This document shows positions 1 through 5,981 of a stretch of DNA of 9,418 nucleotides, in pieces; positions within the stretch are counted from its first letter, which is position 1; the number at the start of each line of letters is the position of its first letter. Source of the stretch: Aestuariivirga sp. (GTDB taxonomy: Bacteria > Pseudomonadota > Alphaproteobacteria > Rhizobiales > Aestuariivirgaceae). Location: the NCBI GenBank assembly GCA_020252385.1, contig JADCDC010000355.1, positions 1 to 9,418 of the forward strand, in the 5' to 3' direction. The position numbers were made by a program, and so were the translations under genes. The notes beneath the pieces are model-generated. The model saw only the letters and a list, made by a program, of their open reading frames with translations, was not told the DNA's origin and did not search any database.

Positions 1-73
1 CATGGGCCTTGGGCGCGTGGAGCGCCGTGCCGGCCAGCAGCATCAATCCGAACAAGGTAGCGAATTTCTTCAT
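1..73 (-). CDS. N-terminal fragment of an exported protein (signal peptide only; runs off left edge)
   Basis: Reading the minus strand from ATG at 73-71 gives MKKFATLFGLMLLAG, followed by TALHAPKAH before the window ends. This is a textbook Sec signal peptide: two lysines after Met, a hydrophobic core of about 12 residues, then a small-residue region with a plausible cleavage site near ALHA. Only 24 codons are visible, so the mature protein and its function cannot be identified. The start is well supported. An AGGAGGA Shine-Dalgarno lies at 83-89, nine bases upstream, and no upstream in-frame start makes better sense. The gene points the same way as the ymdB block but is separated from it by about 275 bases, so it probably has its own leader. 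The SD sits in a potential hairpin, described separately. The product is likely periplasmic, outer-membrane or secreted (inference from the signal peptide alone). Confidence 0.75.
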   Translation of the reverse strand, partial: MKKFATLFGLMLLAGTALHAPKAH

Positions 74-185
74 GCGTAAGCGTCCTCCTCATTGCCGGCG
101 GGCCGGCGTGTTATGTTTCGGGAGGACGCATGCTCTTGCCCGCGCCAACACGGGCGACAGGTACAGCCGACGGTTTCCTCCCCAT
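74..185 (-). promoter_or_regulatory. Structured 5' leader with competing SD / anti-SD / anti-anti-SD pairings
   Basis: This is the untranslated leader of the signal-peptide gene at 1-73, read on the minus strand. The SD arm (positions 80-88) pairs perfectly over 9 bp with GCGTCCTCC, which lies at 121-129. Between them is a small GCCGG/CCGGC hairpin (94-98 with 103-107). The anti-SD arm can instead pair over 7 bp (120-126) with an upstream GGGAGGA at 176-182, enclosing another hairpin, GCCCG/CGGGC (138-142 with 151-155). The two states exclude each other and would close or open the ribosome-binding site. I recognise no known riboswitch consensus. The rest of the gap (186-348) has an AT-rich patch around 246-262 that could contain a promoter, but I cannot assign -35/-10 boxes. 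I see no convincing terminator for the upstream ymdB gene. The complementarity is visible; function is inference. Confidence 0.4.
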
Positions 186-348
186 ATTTACGCTCTTCTT
201 AGGAAGATGTGGCCGCCGGAAGGTGTCCGAACCAGCCGCTCATCCTTATTTTTTATAAGCGCTGCACAAGATACTAACGGCTTTTTCGCATCCGTCACTA
301 GAGTTTTTCTCGTGGCAAAGCAGAAACCCGGTCATGCCTAAGCAATCA

Positions 349-1176
349 TCAGGTTTCCCATGCGGAAGGTAGCGCAGGCGACAGACGGCCGCCGATGCGG
401 AGCGGCGCCACCATGGTGGCAAGCCCCGTGCGGTCATCGGTCTCGACCGCGACGCCTGCAACCGTCGCCTCGCCCTCGGCCGGGCGCATGCGCTCCACCG
501 GCAGCTTCCTGAGGAAGCGCTGCAGGGGCTCGGTCTTCTCCATGCCGATCACCGAGTCATAGTCGCCGCACATGCCGGCATCGGTGAGGTAGGCGGTGCC
601 GCCGGGCAGGATCTGGTGGTCGGCGGTGGGCACATGGGTGTGGGTGCCGACGACGAGGCTCGCGCGGCCGTCGCAGAAATGGCCGAAGGCCATCTTCTCC
701 GAACTCGCCTCGGCGTGAAAATCGATCAGCACGGCATCGCAGGCCCGGCCCATCGGGCAGGCCTCGAGCTCGCGCTCGACCGCCGGGAAGGGATCGTCCA
801 GCATCGGCTCGATCATCACCCGGCCCATCGCCTGCAGGACGAGCACGCGCTGACCCGACGCCGTCTCGATCAAGGCCGATCCCCGGCCGGGGCAGCCATT
901 GGGCCAGTTCACCGGCCGCAGCAGGTTGGGATGGCGCGCGATGAAGACGAGGGCCTCGCGCTGGTCGAAGGCATGGTTGCCGAGTGTGACCGCATCGGCA
1001 CCCGCGGCGAGGAAGCCCTGGAAGATATCCTCCGTGATGCCGAAACCATGCGCGGCGTTCTCGCCATTCACCACCACGAGGTCGGGGCGGTAGCGCTCGC
1101 GTAGCAGCGGCAGCTCGCGCGCAACGGCGTCCCGCCCGGCGCGGCCCACGACGTCGCCGAGGAAGATCAGCCGCAT
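349..1176 (-). CDS. ymdB: YmdB/TIGR00282-family metallophosphoesterase
   Basis: The product is 275 residues, the normal size for this family of dinuclear-metal phosphoesterases, whose Bacillus member YmdB hydrolyses 2',3'- and 3',5'-cyclic nucleotides. The metal-binding signatures are present in order. They are GDVVGRAGR (D8), VNGENAAHG (N37, E39), TLGNHAFDQRE (N67, H68), DFHAEASSEK (H154) and GTHTHVPTAD (H179, H181), followed by TDAGMCGDYDSVIGM. It is predicted to be cytoplasmic, with no signal peptide or membrane segment. The ATG overlaps the last 10 bases of the upstream cyclo-ligase gene in another frame. A GGGAG Shine-Dalgarno lies within that gene, so translational coupling is likely. 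The ygfA-ymdB pairing is common in alphaproteobacteria. Family assignment is secure, but the physiological substrate in this lineage is not known from sequence. Alphaproteobacterial databases usually list it only as a TIGR00282 metallophosphoesterase. Confidence 0.93.
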   Translation of the reverse strand: MRLIFLGDVVGRAGRDAVARELPLLRERYRPDLVVVNGENAAHGFGITEDIFQGFLAAGADAVTLGNHAFDQREALVFIARHPNLLRPVNWPNGCPGRGSALIETASGQRVLVLQAMGRVMIEPMLDDPFPAVERELEACPMGRACDAVLIDFHAEASSEKMAFGHFCDGRASLVVGTHTHVPTADHQILPGGTAYLTDAGMCGDYDSVIGMEKTEPLQRFLRKLPVERMRPAEGEATVAGVAVETDDRTGLATMVAPLRIGGRLSPALPSAWET

Positions 1177-1736
1177 GCGAAACTCTCCCGCTCCGTCATC
1201 ACATAGTCGAGCGGCGCATCATGGGGCCCCACCGGCACCTCATCCGCCATCTGGTCATGATAGGCGACGCCGACCGCCACCACCTTCTTCAGTCGACGGA
1301 GCTTTTCCAGCGAGCGGTCGTAGAAGCCGCCGCCATAACCCAGGCGATATCCCCGGCGGTCGAAGGCGAGCATGGGAACGAGCAGCACGTCCGGCAGGAC
1401 TTCAGGTGCGGTCTCGGGCGGGATGGGAATGTCCCAGACGCCGGGCACCAGGGGCTCGCCCGGCGCCCAGGCGCGGAACACGAGCGGCTGTTCGGGTGCG
1501 ATCACCACCGGCAGTGCCGTCTGCCAGCCCTCGCGGCGCAGCCGGTTCAGGAGCGGAATGGTGGTGATCTCGCTCTTGTAGGGGATGAAGCCCGAGACGA
1601 TGCCAGGTGGAAGGCTCTCCGGCAGGCCGCGCTCGGCGAGCGCCGCCCCGGCCACCTCCTTCAGAAGCTCATGCGCCTCCGCCCGGCGCTTCGACGCGGC
1701 GGTCCGCGCCTTGCGCTTCACCTCGGCGATGTCCAT
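1167..1736 (-). CDS. ygfA: 5-formyltetrahydrofolate cyclo-ligase
   Basis: The enzyme (EC 6.3.3.2, 5-FTHF cyclo-ligase/MTHFS) uses ATP to convert 5-formyl-THF to 5,10-methenyl-THF, returning the storage folate to the one-carbon pool in the cytoplasm. At 189 residues it has family-typical length. The ATP/phosphate-binding signature RLGYGGGFYDR is at 131-141, a variant of the usual LGYGxGYYDR. IPYKSEITT (51-59) matches the substrate region containing the conserved Glu (E55), and the basic N-terminal helix KRKARTAASKRR is also typical. The gene lies directly downstream of 6S RNA, the same order as E. coli zapA-ssrS-ygfA, which independently supports the call. The ATG at 1736 is only 3 bases from a run of six G that both ends the 6S RNA and is the only SD-like sequence, so initiation may depend on 6S processing. 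The 3' end overlaps ymdB by 10 bases. Confidence 0.94.
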   Translation of the reverse strand: MDIAEVKRKARTAASKRRAEAHELLKEVAGAALAERGLPESLPPGIVSGFIPYKSEITTIPLLNRLRREGWQTALPVVIAPEQPLVFRAWAPGEPLVPGVWDIPIPPETAPEVLPDVLLVPMLAFDRRGYRLGYGGGFYDRSLEKLRRLKKVVAVGVAYHDQMADEVPVGPHDAPLDYVMTERESFACG

Positions 1737-1739
1737 CGA

Positions 1740-1888
1740 CCCCCCAGCAAAAAGACGTGGCGAGCCACCATGGGCCGTGAGTGACTAACGATCCCGGGTC
1801 CCTACAAGTGTAGGTGGGCGCCGTGTAGGCAAGGCCACGGCCAAGCCCAGGGACAGCTCCCATTCAGAATCGCATAGGCCCCAGGGAA
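1740..1888 (-). ncRNA. ssrS: 6S RNA (SsrS), RNA polymerase-binding regulator
   Basis: 6S RNA mimics an open promoter, sequesters the housekeeping sigma-factor holoenzyme in stationary phase, and serves as template for short product RNAs. On the minus strand the transcript would start near 1888 with UUCCCUGGGGCCUAUGCGAU and end in GCUGGGGGG near 1740, giving about 149 nt. The two ends can form the closing stem. The apical arm is strongly paired: GUCCCU with AGGGAC, UGGGC with GCCCA, and GCCGUG with CACGGC. There is a side hairpin CCUAC-ACUU-GUAGG. On the 3' side of the central bubble is a small GUGG-CUCG-CCAC hairpin (1757-1768). The GUCCCUG element matches the same place in known 6S RNAs. Position between zapA and ygfA on the same strand is the conserved locus. 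Exact ends are estimates, and no clear -35/-10 was identified in the 76-base gap to zapA. Confidence 0.9.
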
Positions 1889-1964
1889 AAAATGTCAGCT
1901 CACGCACCGGGCAGCCCGCCACCCCTCAATCTAGGTGCGATGGCGGCATATGTCCATGGACGGA

Positions 1965-2321
1965 CTACTTGCCCAGTTCCTGCGCCAGCAATTCGAGCCG
2001 CTTCGAGGCGACGAGCAACCGCTCGCCCAGCGCCAGTTGCACCTCCTGGACTTCCGCCTGGGCGGCGGTCTTCGCCTCGCGAAGCCCTGCGACCTGTTCC
2101 TCCAGCGCCTGGATCTTGGCGATCGCCTCGGACAGCCGGTCGGCCACCATGAGGCCGGCCATGACCAGCATGCGGATGTCGCCGACATTGCCCACACTCG
2201 TCTTCACCCGCTGCACCTCGCCATCGAGGAGTTCCGCGAGTTCCTTGAGATGCGCCTCCTCGCCCTCGGGGCATTGCATGGTGTAGGGGCGGCCGTTCAC
2301 CTGGACGATCACATGCGCCAT
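1965..2321 (-). CDS. zapA: Cell division protein ZapA
   Basis: ZapA binds FtsZ at mid-cell and bundles protofilaments to stabilise the Z-ring. The 118-residue product has the family architecture. An N-terminal globular FtsZ-binding domain begins AHVIVQVNGRPYTMQCPEGEE, with LKELAELLDGEV following (about 1-50). Next is IRMLVMAGLMVADRLSEA (49-66), and then a long coiled-coil from about 67 to the C-terminus (repeated A/E/K/Q/L heptads, EEQVAGLREAKTAAQAEVQE). It is cytoplasmic, with no signal peptide. Its ATG lies three bases after the stop of the upstream coiled-coil gene, so the two are almost certainly co-transcribed and probably translationally coupled. Only a weak GAGUGA SD-like sequence precedes it, overlapping that stop. 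6S RNA follows about 76 bases downstream, as in many proteobacteria. Confidence 0.95.
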   Translation of the reverse strand: MAHVIVQVNGRPYTMQCPEGEEAHLKELAELLDGEVQRVKTSVGNVGDIRMLVMAGLMVADRLSEAIAKIQALEEQVAGLREAKTAAQAEVQEVQLALGERLLVASKRLELLAQELGK

Positions 2322-2324
2322 GGT

Positions 2325-2642
2325 TCACTCAGGCATGTTGGAGTGCAGGACGGCGCGGATGCGCGACATGGCGGCGTCGATCTTGCCGGCGGCGTTCTTG
2401 CTCGAATCGACGAGCTCTCCCGCCTTGGAGCGGACGAGGTCCAGTTCGCCCGTCAACCGGGCCTTGTCCTTGCGGAGGGATTCGGCCTCGCTTTCGAGTT
2501 CGACCAGGCGTGACTGCGCACCCGCTTTCTTCGCCACCGCCTCCTCGAACAGGCGCAAGGCTGCCTCGAAGCGCTGGAATGCCTCATCCAACTTCTGAAT
2601 GCCTGCCATCAAAGCATCTGGTAAGACTACAGAATTTCCCAT
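2325..2642 (-). CDS. Small coiled-coil protein upstream of zapA (DUF4164-like)
   Basis: This is a 105-residue, alanine-, glutamate- and lysine-rich protein predicted to be helical and coiled-coil over most of its length. Heptad-like runs include LDEAFQRFEAALRLFEEAV (18-36) and ESEAESLRKDKARLTGELD. The C-terminal part is IDAAMSRIRAVLHSN. There is no signal peptide, membrane segment or catalytic motif. It resembles the DUF4164 family of small coiled-coil proteins that precede zapA in Rhizobiales, and by context it may be a division accessory factor. That role is inference. The start is uncertain. ATG at 2642 gives MGNSVVLPDALMAG, but its SD is poor and a well-formed promoter would place transcription only about 9 bases upstream. 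The internal ATG at 2609 (MAGIQKLDEAFQ, 94 aa) is an alternative that fits the helical domain start. Membership is recalled from pattern and position, not from a search. Confidence 0.78.
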   Translation of the reverse strand: MGNSVVLPDALMAGIQKLDEAFQRFEAALRLFEEAVAKKAGAQSRLVELESEAESLRKDKARLTGELDLVRSKAGELVDSSKNAAGKIDAAMSRIRAVLHSNMPE

Positions 2643-2657
2643 CCGATACCGTAGCGC

Positions 2658-2686
2658 ACATTAGGCCGATTGCACCTTGCGCGCAA
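2658..2686 (-). promoter_or_regulatory. Sigma70-like promoter for the DUF4164-zapA-6S-ygfA block
   Basis: On the minus strand, TTGCGC (2681-2686) and TAATGT (2658-2663) are separated by exactly 17 bases, a good housekeeping promoter. Transcription would start near 2651. That leaves a leader of only about 9 bases if the 2642 ATG is used, or about 42 if the 2609 ATG is used. The -35 lies within the palindrome CTTGCGCGCAAG. It is assigned by consensus only. Confidence 0.5.
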
Positions 2687-2714
2687 CGCCCCTGAAATGG
2701 TGACGCCGGGGCCC

Positions 2715-2732
2715 GGAACAAGCCACGGTTCC
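2715..2732. promoter_or_regulatory. Inverted repeat, candidate operator next to the tkt promoter
   Basis: GGAAC (2715-2719) and GTTCC (2728-2732) form a perfect 5-bp inverted repeat with an 8-base spacer. It ends two bases before the predicted -35 of tkt and lies between the two divergent promoters. The size and position suit a dimeric regulator, but I recognise no specific consensus and arms this short can arise by chance in GC-rich DNA. Confidence 0.25.
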
Positions 2733-2734
2733 AA

Positions 2735-2762
2735 TTGACTCGACCGCCCAAGGCGCTATCAC
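2735..2762 (+). promoter_or_regulatory. Sigma70-like promoter for the tkt-pgk-fba operon
   Basis: TTGACT (2735-2740) and TATCAC (2757-2762) are spaced by 16 bases. The -35 is near-consensus and the -10 moderate, as is common in alphaproteobacteria. Transcription would start around 2769, giving a leader of about 35 bases to the tkt ATG. It is back-to-back with the minus-strand promoter at 2658-2686. Confidence 0.5.
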
Positions 2763-2803
2763 CAGCCCCAATTCCCCGCGCCTCAGCCAAGGAACCGCCG
2801 CGC

Positions 2804-4777
2804 ATGACCCTTCATTCCCCCGAGCAGACCCGCGCCATGGCGAACGCCATCCGCGCCCTCAGCATGGATGCCGTGCAGAAGGCCAATTCGGGCCATCCGG
2901 GCCTGCCGATGGGGGCTGCCGACGTGGCGACCGTGCTTTTCACCCAGTTCCTGAAGTTCGACGCCGCCGACCCCCACTGGCCGGACCGCGACCGCTTCAT
3001 CCTCTCCGCCGGCCACGGCTCCATGCTGATGTATTCGCTGCTGCATCTGCTGGGCTACAGCGACATGACGCTGGATGAGATCAAGAATTTCCGCCAACTC
3101 GGCTCCAAGACGGCGGGACACCCGGAATTCGGCCATGCCACCGGCATCGAGACGACCACGGGCCCCCTGGGCCAGGGCATCGCCAATGCGGTGGGCTTCG
3201 CCATCGCCGAACGTCACCTCAATGCGGAGTTCGGCGACGGTCTCGTCAACCACAAGACCTATGTGCTGGCGGGCGATGGCTGCCTGATGGAGGGCATCAG
3301 CCAGGAGGCGGTGACGCTTGCAGGCCACCTGAAGCTCAAGAACCTCATCGTGCTGTGGGACGACAACGGCATCTCGATCGACGGCAAGCTGTCCTTGACC
3401 GATTCGACCGACCAGCTCGCCCGCTTCGCGGCGTCTGGCTGGAACGTGTCGCGCTGCGACGGCCACAACGCATCAGAGATCGCCGCCGCGCTGACCGCCG
3501 CGCAGGGCTCCGACAGGCCGGTCCTTATCGCCTGCAAGACGGTGATCGGCTATGGCGCGCCGACGAAGGCGGGAACGTCCGGCTCGCACGGCTCGCCGCT
3601 AGGGCCCGAGGAGATCGCGGGCGCCAGGAAGGCGCTGGACTGGAACTATGAGCCCTTCGTGATTCCCAATGAGCTGATGGACGCCTGGCGCAAGGCGGGA
3701 GCCCGCGGGGCCGCCGATCGCACGGCGTGGACCGCGCGGCTTGCGGCTTCTCCGAAGAAGGAAGATTTCACGCGCCGCACGTCGGGGAAGCTTCCGACGA
3801 ATTTCGATGCCGTGATCGCGGGCTACAAGCAGGAGCTCGCCAAGAACCCGCCCGCACTTGCCACCCGGAATTCCTCGCAGAACGCGCTTGACGTGATCAA
3901 CGCCGCGGTGCCCGAGACGGTGGGTGGATCAGCCGACCTCACGGGATCCAACAACACCAAGTCGAAGGAGCTGAAGCCCTTGACCGCCGCCGACTATGGC
4001 GGCCGCTATGTCTACTATGGCATTCGCGAGCACGGCATGGCGGCGGCGATGAACGGCATGGCGCTGCATGGCGGCGTCATTCCCTATGGCGGCACCTTCC
4101 TGGTCTTCACCGATTACTGCCGCCCGTCGATCCGCCTCTCGGCCCTCATGCAGCAGCGCGTGATCTATGTGATGACGCATGACTCGATCGGGCTTGGCGA
4201 GGATGGCCCCACGCACCAGCCGGTGGAGCATCTGGCCGCCATGCGCGTCATCCCCAACCTCGCCGTCTACCGCCCCTGCGACGCGGTGGAGACCGCCGAG
4301 TGCTGGCAGCTGGCCTTGAAGGACGAGACGCGGCCCTCCGTTCTGGCGCTGACCCGGCAGAAGCTGAAGCCCGCGCGCATTGCCTATTCGGAAGAGAACC
4401 TGTGTGCGAAGGGCGCCTATGAGGTCGCCTCCGCGGACAAGCCCGCGAGCGTCGTGATCTTCGCATCGGGCTCCGAGGTCGAGATCGCGATGGCCGCCAA
4501 GGCGATGCTCGATGCGGCGGGCAAGCCCACGCGCGTCGTCTCCGTGCCGTCGATGGAACGCTTCGCGGAGCAGGACGCCGCCTACAGGGCGAAGGTGCTT
4601 GGCTCGGAAAAGACCCGCATCGCCATCGAGGCCGGTGTGCGCACCGGCTGGGACCGCTTCATCGGGGTGGACGGAACCTTCGTCGGCATGACCGGCTTCG
4701 GCGCCTCCGGACCGGCGGAGCTTCTCTACAAGCACTTCGGCATTACCGCCGAAGCTGTGGTAAAGGCAGCAGGCTAA
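2804..4777 (+). CDS. tkt: Transketolase
   Basis: This thiamine diphosphate (ThDP) enzyme (EC 2.2.1.1) transfers two-carbon ketol units between sugar phosphates. It links the pentose phosphate pathway to glycolysis in the cytoplasm. The 657 residues match the usual 650-680. In order they show SGHPGLPMGAAD (H31), SAGHGSML (H71) and the ThDP/metal motif GDGCLMEG ending in WDDN (157-188). Next come the pyrimidine-domain start GGSADLTGSNNTK (374-386), REHGMAAAMNG with catalytic E409, and HDSIGLGEDGPTHQPVEHLA (459-478). The C-terminal domain ends GFGASGPAELLYKHFGIT. I chose ATG 2804 because an AAGGAA SD lies nine bases upstream and the protein then begins at the conserved HSPEQTRAMANAIRALSMDAV. The frame is open further upstream, but the extension is proline-rich and unlike transketolases. 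It is the first gene of a five-gene operon; pgk follows after 13 bases. Confidence 0.97.
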   Translation: MTLHSPEQTRAMANAIRALSMDAVQKANSGHPGLPMGAADVATVLFTQFLKFDAADPHWPDRDRFILSAGHGSMLMYSLLHLLGYSDMTLDEIKNFRQLGSKTAGHPEFGHATGIETTTGPLGQGIANAVGFAIAERHLNAEFGDGLVNHKTYVLAGDGCLMEGISQEAVTLAGHLKLKNLIVLWDDNGISIDGKLSLTDSTDQLARFAASGWNVSRCDGHNASEIAAALTAAQGSDRPVLIACKTVIGYGAPTKAGTSGSHGSPLGPEEIAGARKALDWNYEPFVIPNELMDAWRKAGARGAADRTAWTARLAASPKKEDFTRRTSGKLPTNFDAVIAGYKQELAKNPPALATRNSSQNALDVINAAVPETVGGSADLTGSNNTKSKELKPLTAADYGGRYVYYGIREHGMAAAMNGMALHGGVIPYGGTFLVFTDYCRPSIRLSALMQQRVIYVMTHDSIGLGEDGPTHQPVEHLAAMRVIPNLAVYRPCDAVETAECWQLALKDETRPSVLALTRQKLKPARIAYSEENLCAKGAYEVASADKPASVVIFASGSEVEIAMAAKAMLDAAGKPTRVVSVPSMERFAEQDAAYRAKVLGSEKTRIAIEAGVRTGWDRFIGVDGTFVGMTGFGASGPAELLYKHFGITAEAVVKAAG

Positions 4778-4790
4778 GGGAGAAGCACAC

Positions 4791-5981
4791 ATGCCCGCGT
4801 TCCGCACGCTCGATGATGTCAACGTCTCTGGCAAGCGCGTTCTCTGCCGGGTCGATCTCAACGTGCCGGTGGCCGACGGCAAGGTGACGGACGCCACCCG
4901 CATCGAGCGCGTGGTGCCCACGCTCCGCGAGATCATGAACAAGGGCGGCGCCCTTATCGTGCTCGCCCATTTCGACCGGCCCAAGGGCAAGGTCGTGCCG
5001 GAGATGTCGCTCCGCCCCGTCGCCGCGGCCCTCGAACAGCACCTCGGCCACAAGGTGAAGTTCGTCTTCACCGACTGGCAGTCGGCCCCGCTAGTCGATG
5101 TGAAGCCCGGCGAGTGCGTGCTGATGGAGAACACCCGCTACCACGGCGGCGAGGAGAAGAACGACGAAGGCTTCTCGAAGATGCTGGCCTCGCTCGGCGA
5201 CATCTATGTGAACGACGCCTTCTCGGCCGCGCACCGGGCGCATTCCTCGACCGAGGGCATTGCGCATTTCATTCCTGCCTATGCGGGCCGCGCCATGGAA
5301 GCGGAGCTGAAGGCGCTGCAATTGGCGCTTGAAACGCCGAAGCGGCCCGTCATCGCCATCGTCGGCGGTGCGAAGGTCTCGACCAAGCTCGATCTTCTGG
5401 GCAATCTCGTGAAGAAGGTCGATGCGCTGGTGATCGGCGGCGCCATGGCCAACACCTTCCTGCTGGCGCAGGGCCACTCCGTCGGCAAGTCGCTGGCGGA
5501 GAAGGATCTCGTCGATACCGCGAGGCGCATCCTGCAGCAGGCGGAAGACGCCAAATGCGCGGTGATCCTGCCGGTCGACGGCATCGTGGCGAAGGAATTC
5601 AAGGCCGGTGCGGAGTGGCATGACTATGGCGTCGACGCCATTCCAGCGGACGGCATGATCCTCGACGTCGGCCCCATGTCGATCGACCGCGTGCGCTCGG
5701 CGATCGACGATGCGCACACGCTGGTGTGGAACGGGCCGCTCGGCGCCTTCGAGGTCGAACCCTTCGACCAGGCCACGGTGGCCGCCGCGAAGCATGCGGC
5801 CGCGCGCACCAAGGCAGGAAAGCTCGTGTCCGTGGCAGGCGGCGGCGACACGGTCGCGGCCCTCAACCATGCGGGCGCGGCGGACGGCTTCACTTACATT
5901 TCAACAGCGGGCGGCGCCTTCCTCGAATGGCTCGAGGGCAAGCCGCTCCCCGGCGTCAAGGCTCTGGAGGTAGCAGCATGA
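4791..5981 (+). CDS. pgk: Phosphoglycerate kinase
   Basis: PGK (EC 2.7.2.3) interconverts 1,3-bisphosphoglycerate + ADP and 3-phosphoglycerate + ATP in glycolysis and gluconeogenesis. The 396 residues are typical of the bacterial monomer. Substrate-side motifs are CRVDLNVP (19-26), AHFDRPKG (59-66), LMENTRYHGGEEKN (111-124) and VNDAFSAAHRAHSST (140-154). Nucleotide-side motifs are GGAKVSTK (192-199), NGPLGAFE (314-321), GGGDT (350-354) and STAGGAFLEWLEGK (371-384). Several motifs differ mildly from textbook forms: HFDRPKG for HxGRPKG, NDAFSAAHR for NDAFGxAHR, and STAGGAF for STGGGAS. The key Asp, Asn, His, Arg and Lys positions are kept, so it should be active. It begins 13 bases after tkt with an AGGGAGA SD overlapping the tkt stop region. 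Its stop overlaps the fba start as ATGA. The gap gene often found between tkt and pgk is missing here. Confidence 0.97.
   Translation: MPAFRTLDDVNVSGKRVLCRVDLNVPVADGKVTDATRIERVVPTLREIMNKGGALIVLAHFDRPKGKVVPEMSLRPVAAALEQHLGHKVKFVFTDWQSAPLVDVKPGECVLMENTRYHGGEEKNDEGFSKMLASLGDIYVNDAFSAAHRAHSSTEGIAHFIPAYAGRAMEAELKALQLALETPKRPVIAIVGGAKVSTKLDLLGNLVKKVDALVIGGAMANTFLLAQGHSVGKSLAEKDLVDTARRILQQAEDAKCAVILPVDGIVAKEFKAGAEWHDYGVDAIPADGMILDVGPMSIDRVRSAIDDAHTLVWNGPLGAFEVEPFDQATVAAAKHAAARTKAGKLVSVAGGGDTVAALNHAGAADGFTYISTAGGAFLEWLEGKPLPGVKALEVAA

Noticed and set aside
89..151. Possible 20-codon leader peptide on the minus strand (GTG start, TGA stop overlapping the SD of the signal-peptide gene)
   Set aside because: The stop position is suggestive of coupling, but there is no SD at a usable distance before the GTG and no run of regulatory codons, so it is not supported as a gene.
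9..341. Plus-strand open frame of 110 codons over the left-hand gap
   Set aside because: It is antisense to the signal-peptide gene and its leader, with no SD, no recognisable domain and an Arg/Pro-rich composition typical of shadow frames.
1669..1863. Small minus-strand open frame over the 6S RNA and the start of ygfA
   Set aside because: It lies inside the structured 6S RNA and is out of frame with the well-supported cyclo-ligase.
2735..2803. N-terminal extension of transketolase from TTG at 2735
   Set aside because: The extension is proline-rich and absent from the family, the TTG coincides with a predicted -35 box, and ATG 2804 has a good SD.
3929..5134. Long minus-strand open frame (about 400 codons) antisense to the tkt 3' end and pgk 5' end
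   Set aside because: It crosses the boundary of two certain genes on the other strand, its translation is low-complexity and Arg/His/Gly-rich with no motif, and such frames are expected opposite GC-rich coding DNA.
5726..5977. 84-codon N-terminal extension of the aldolase upstream of ATG 5978
   Set aside because: The extension is the shadow of pgk in another frame and Arg-rich; the 5978 ATG has a GGAGG SD and gives the family-typical N-terminus.
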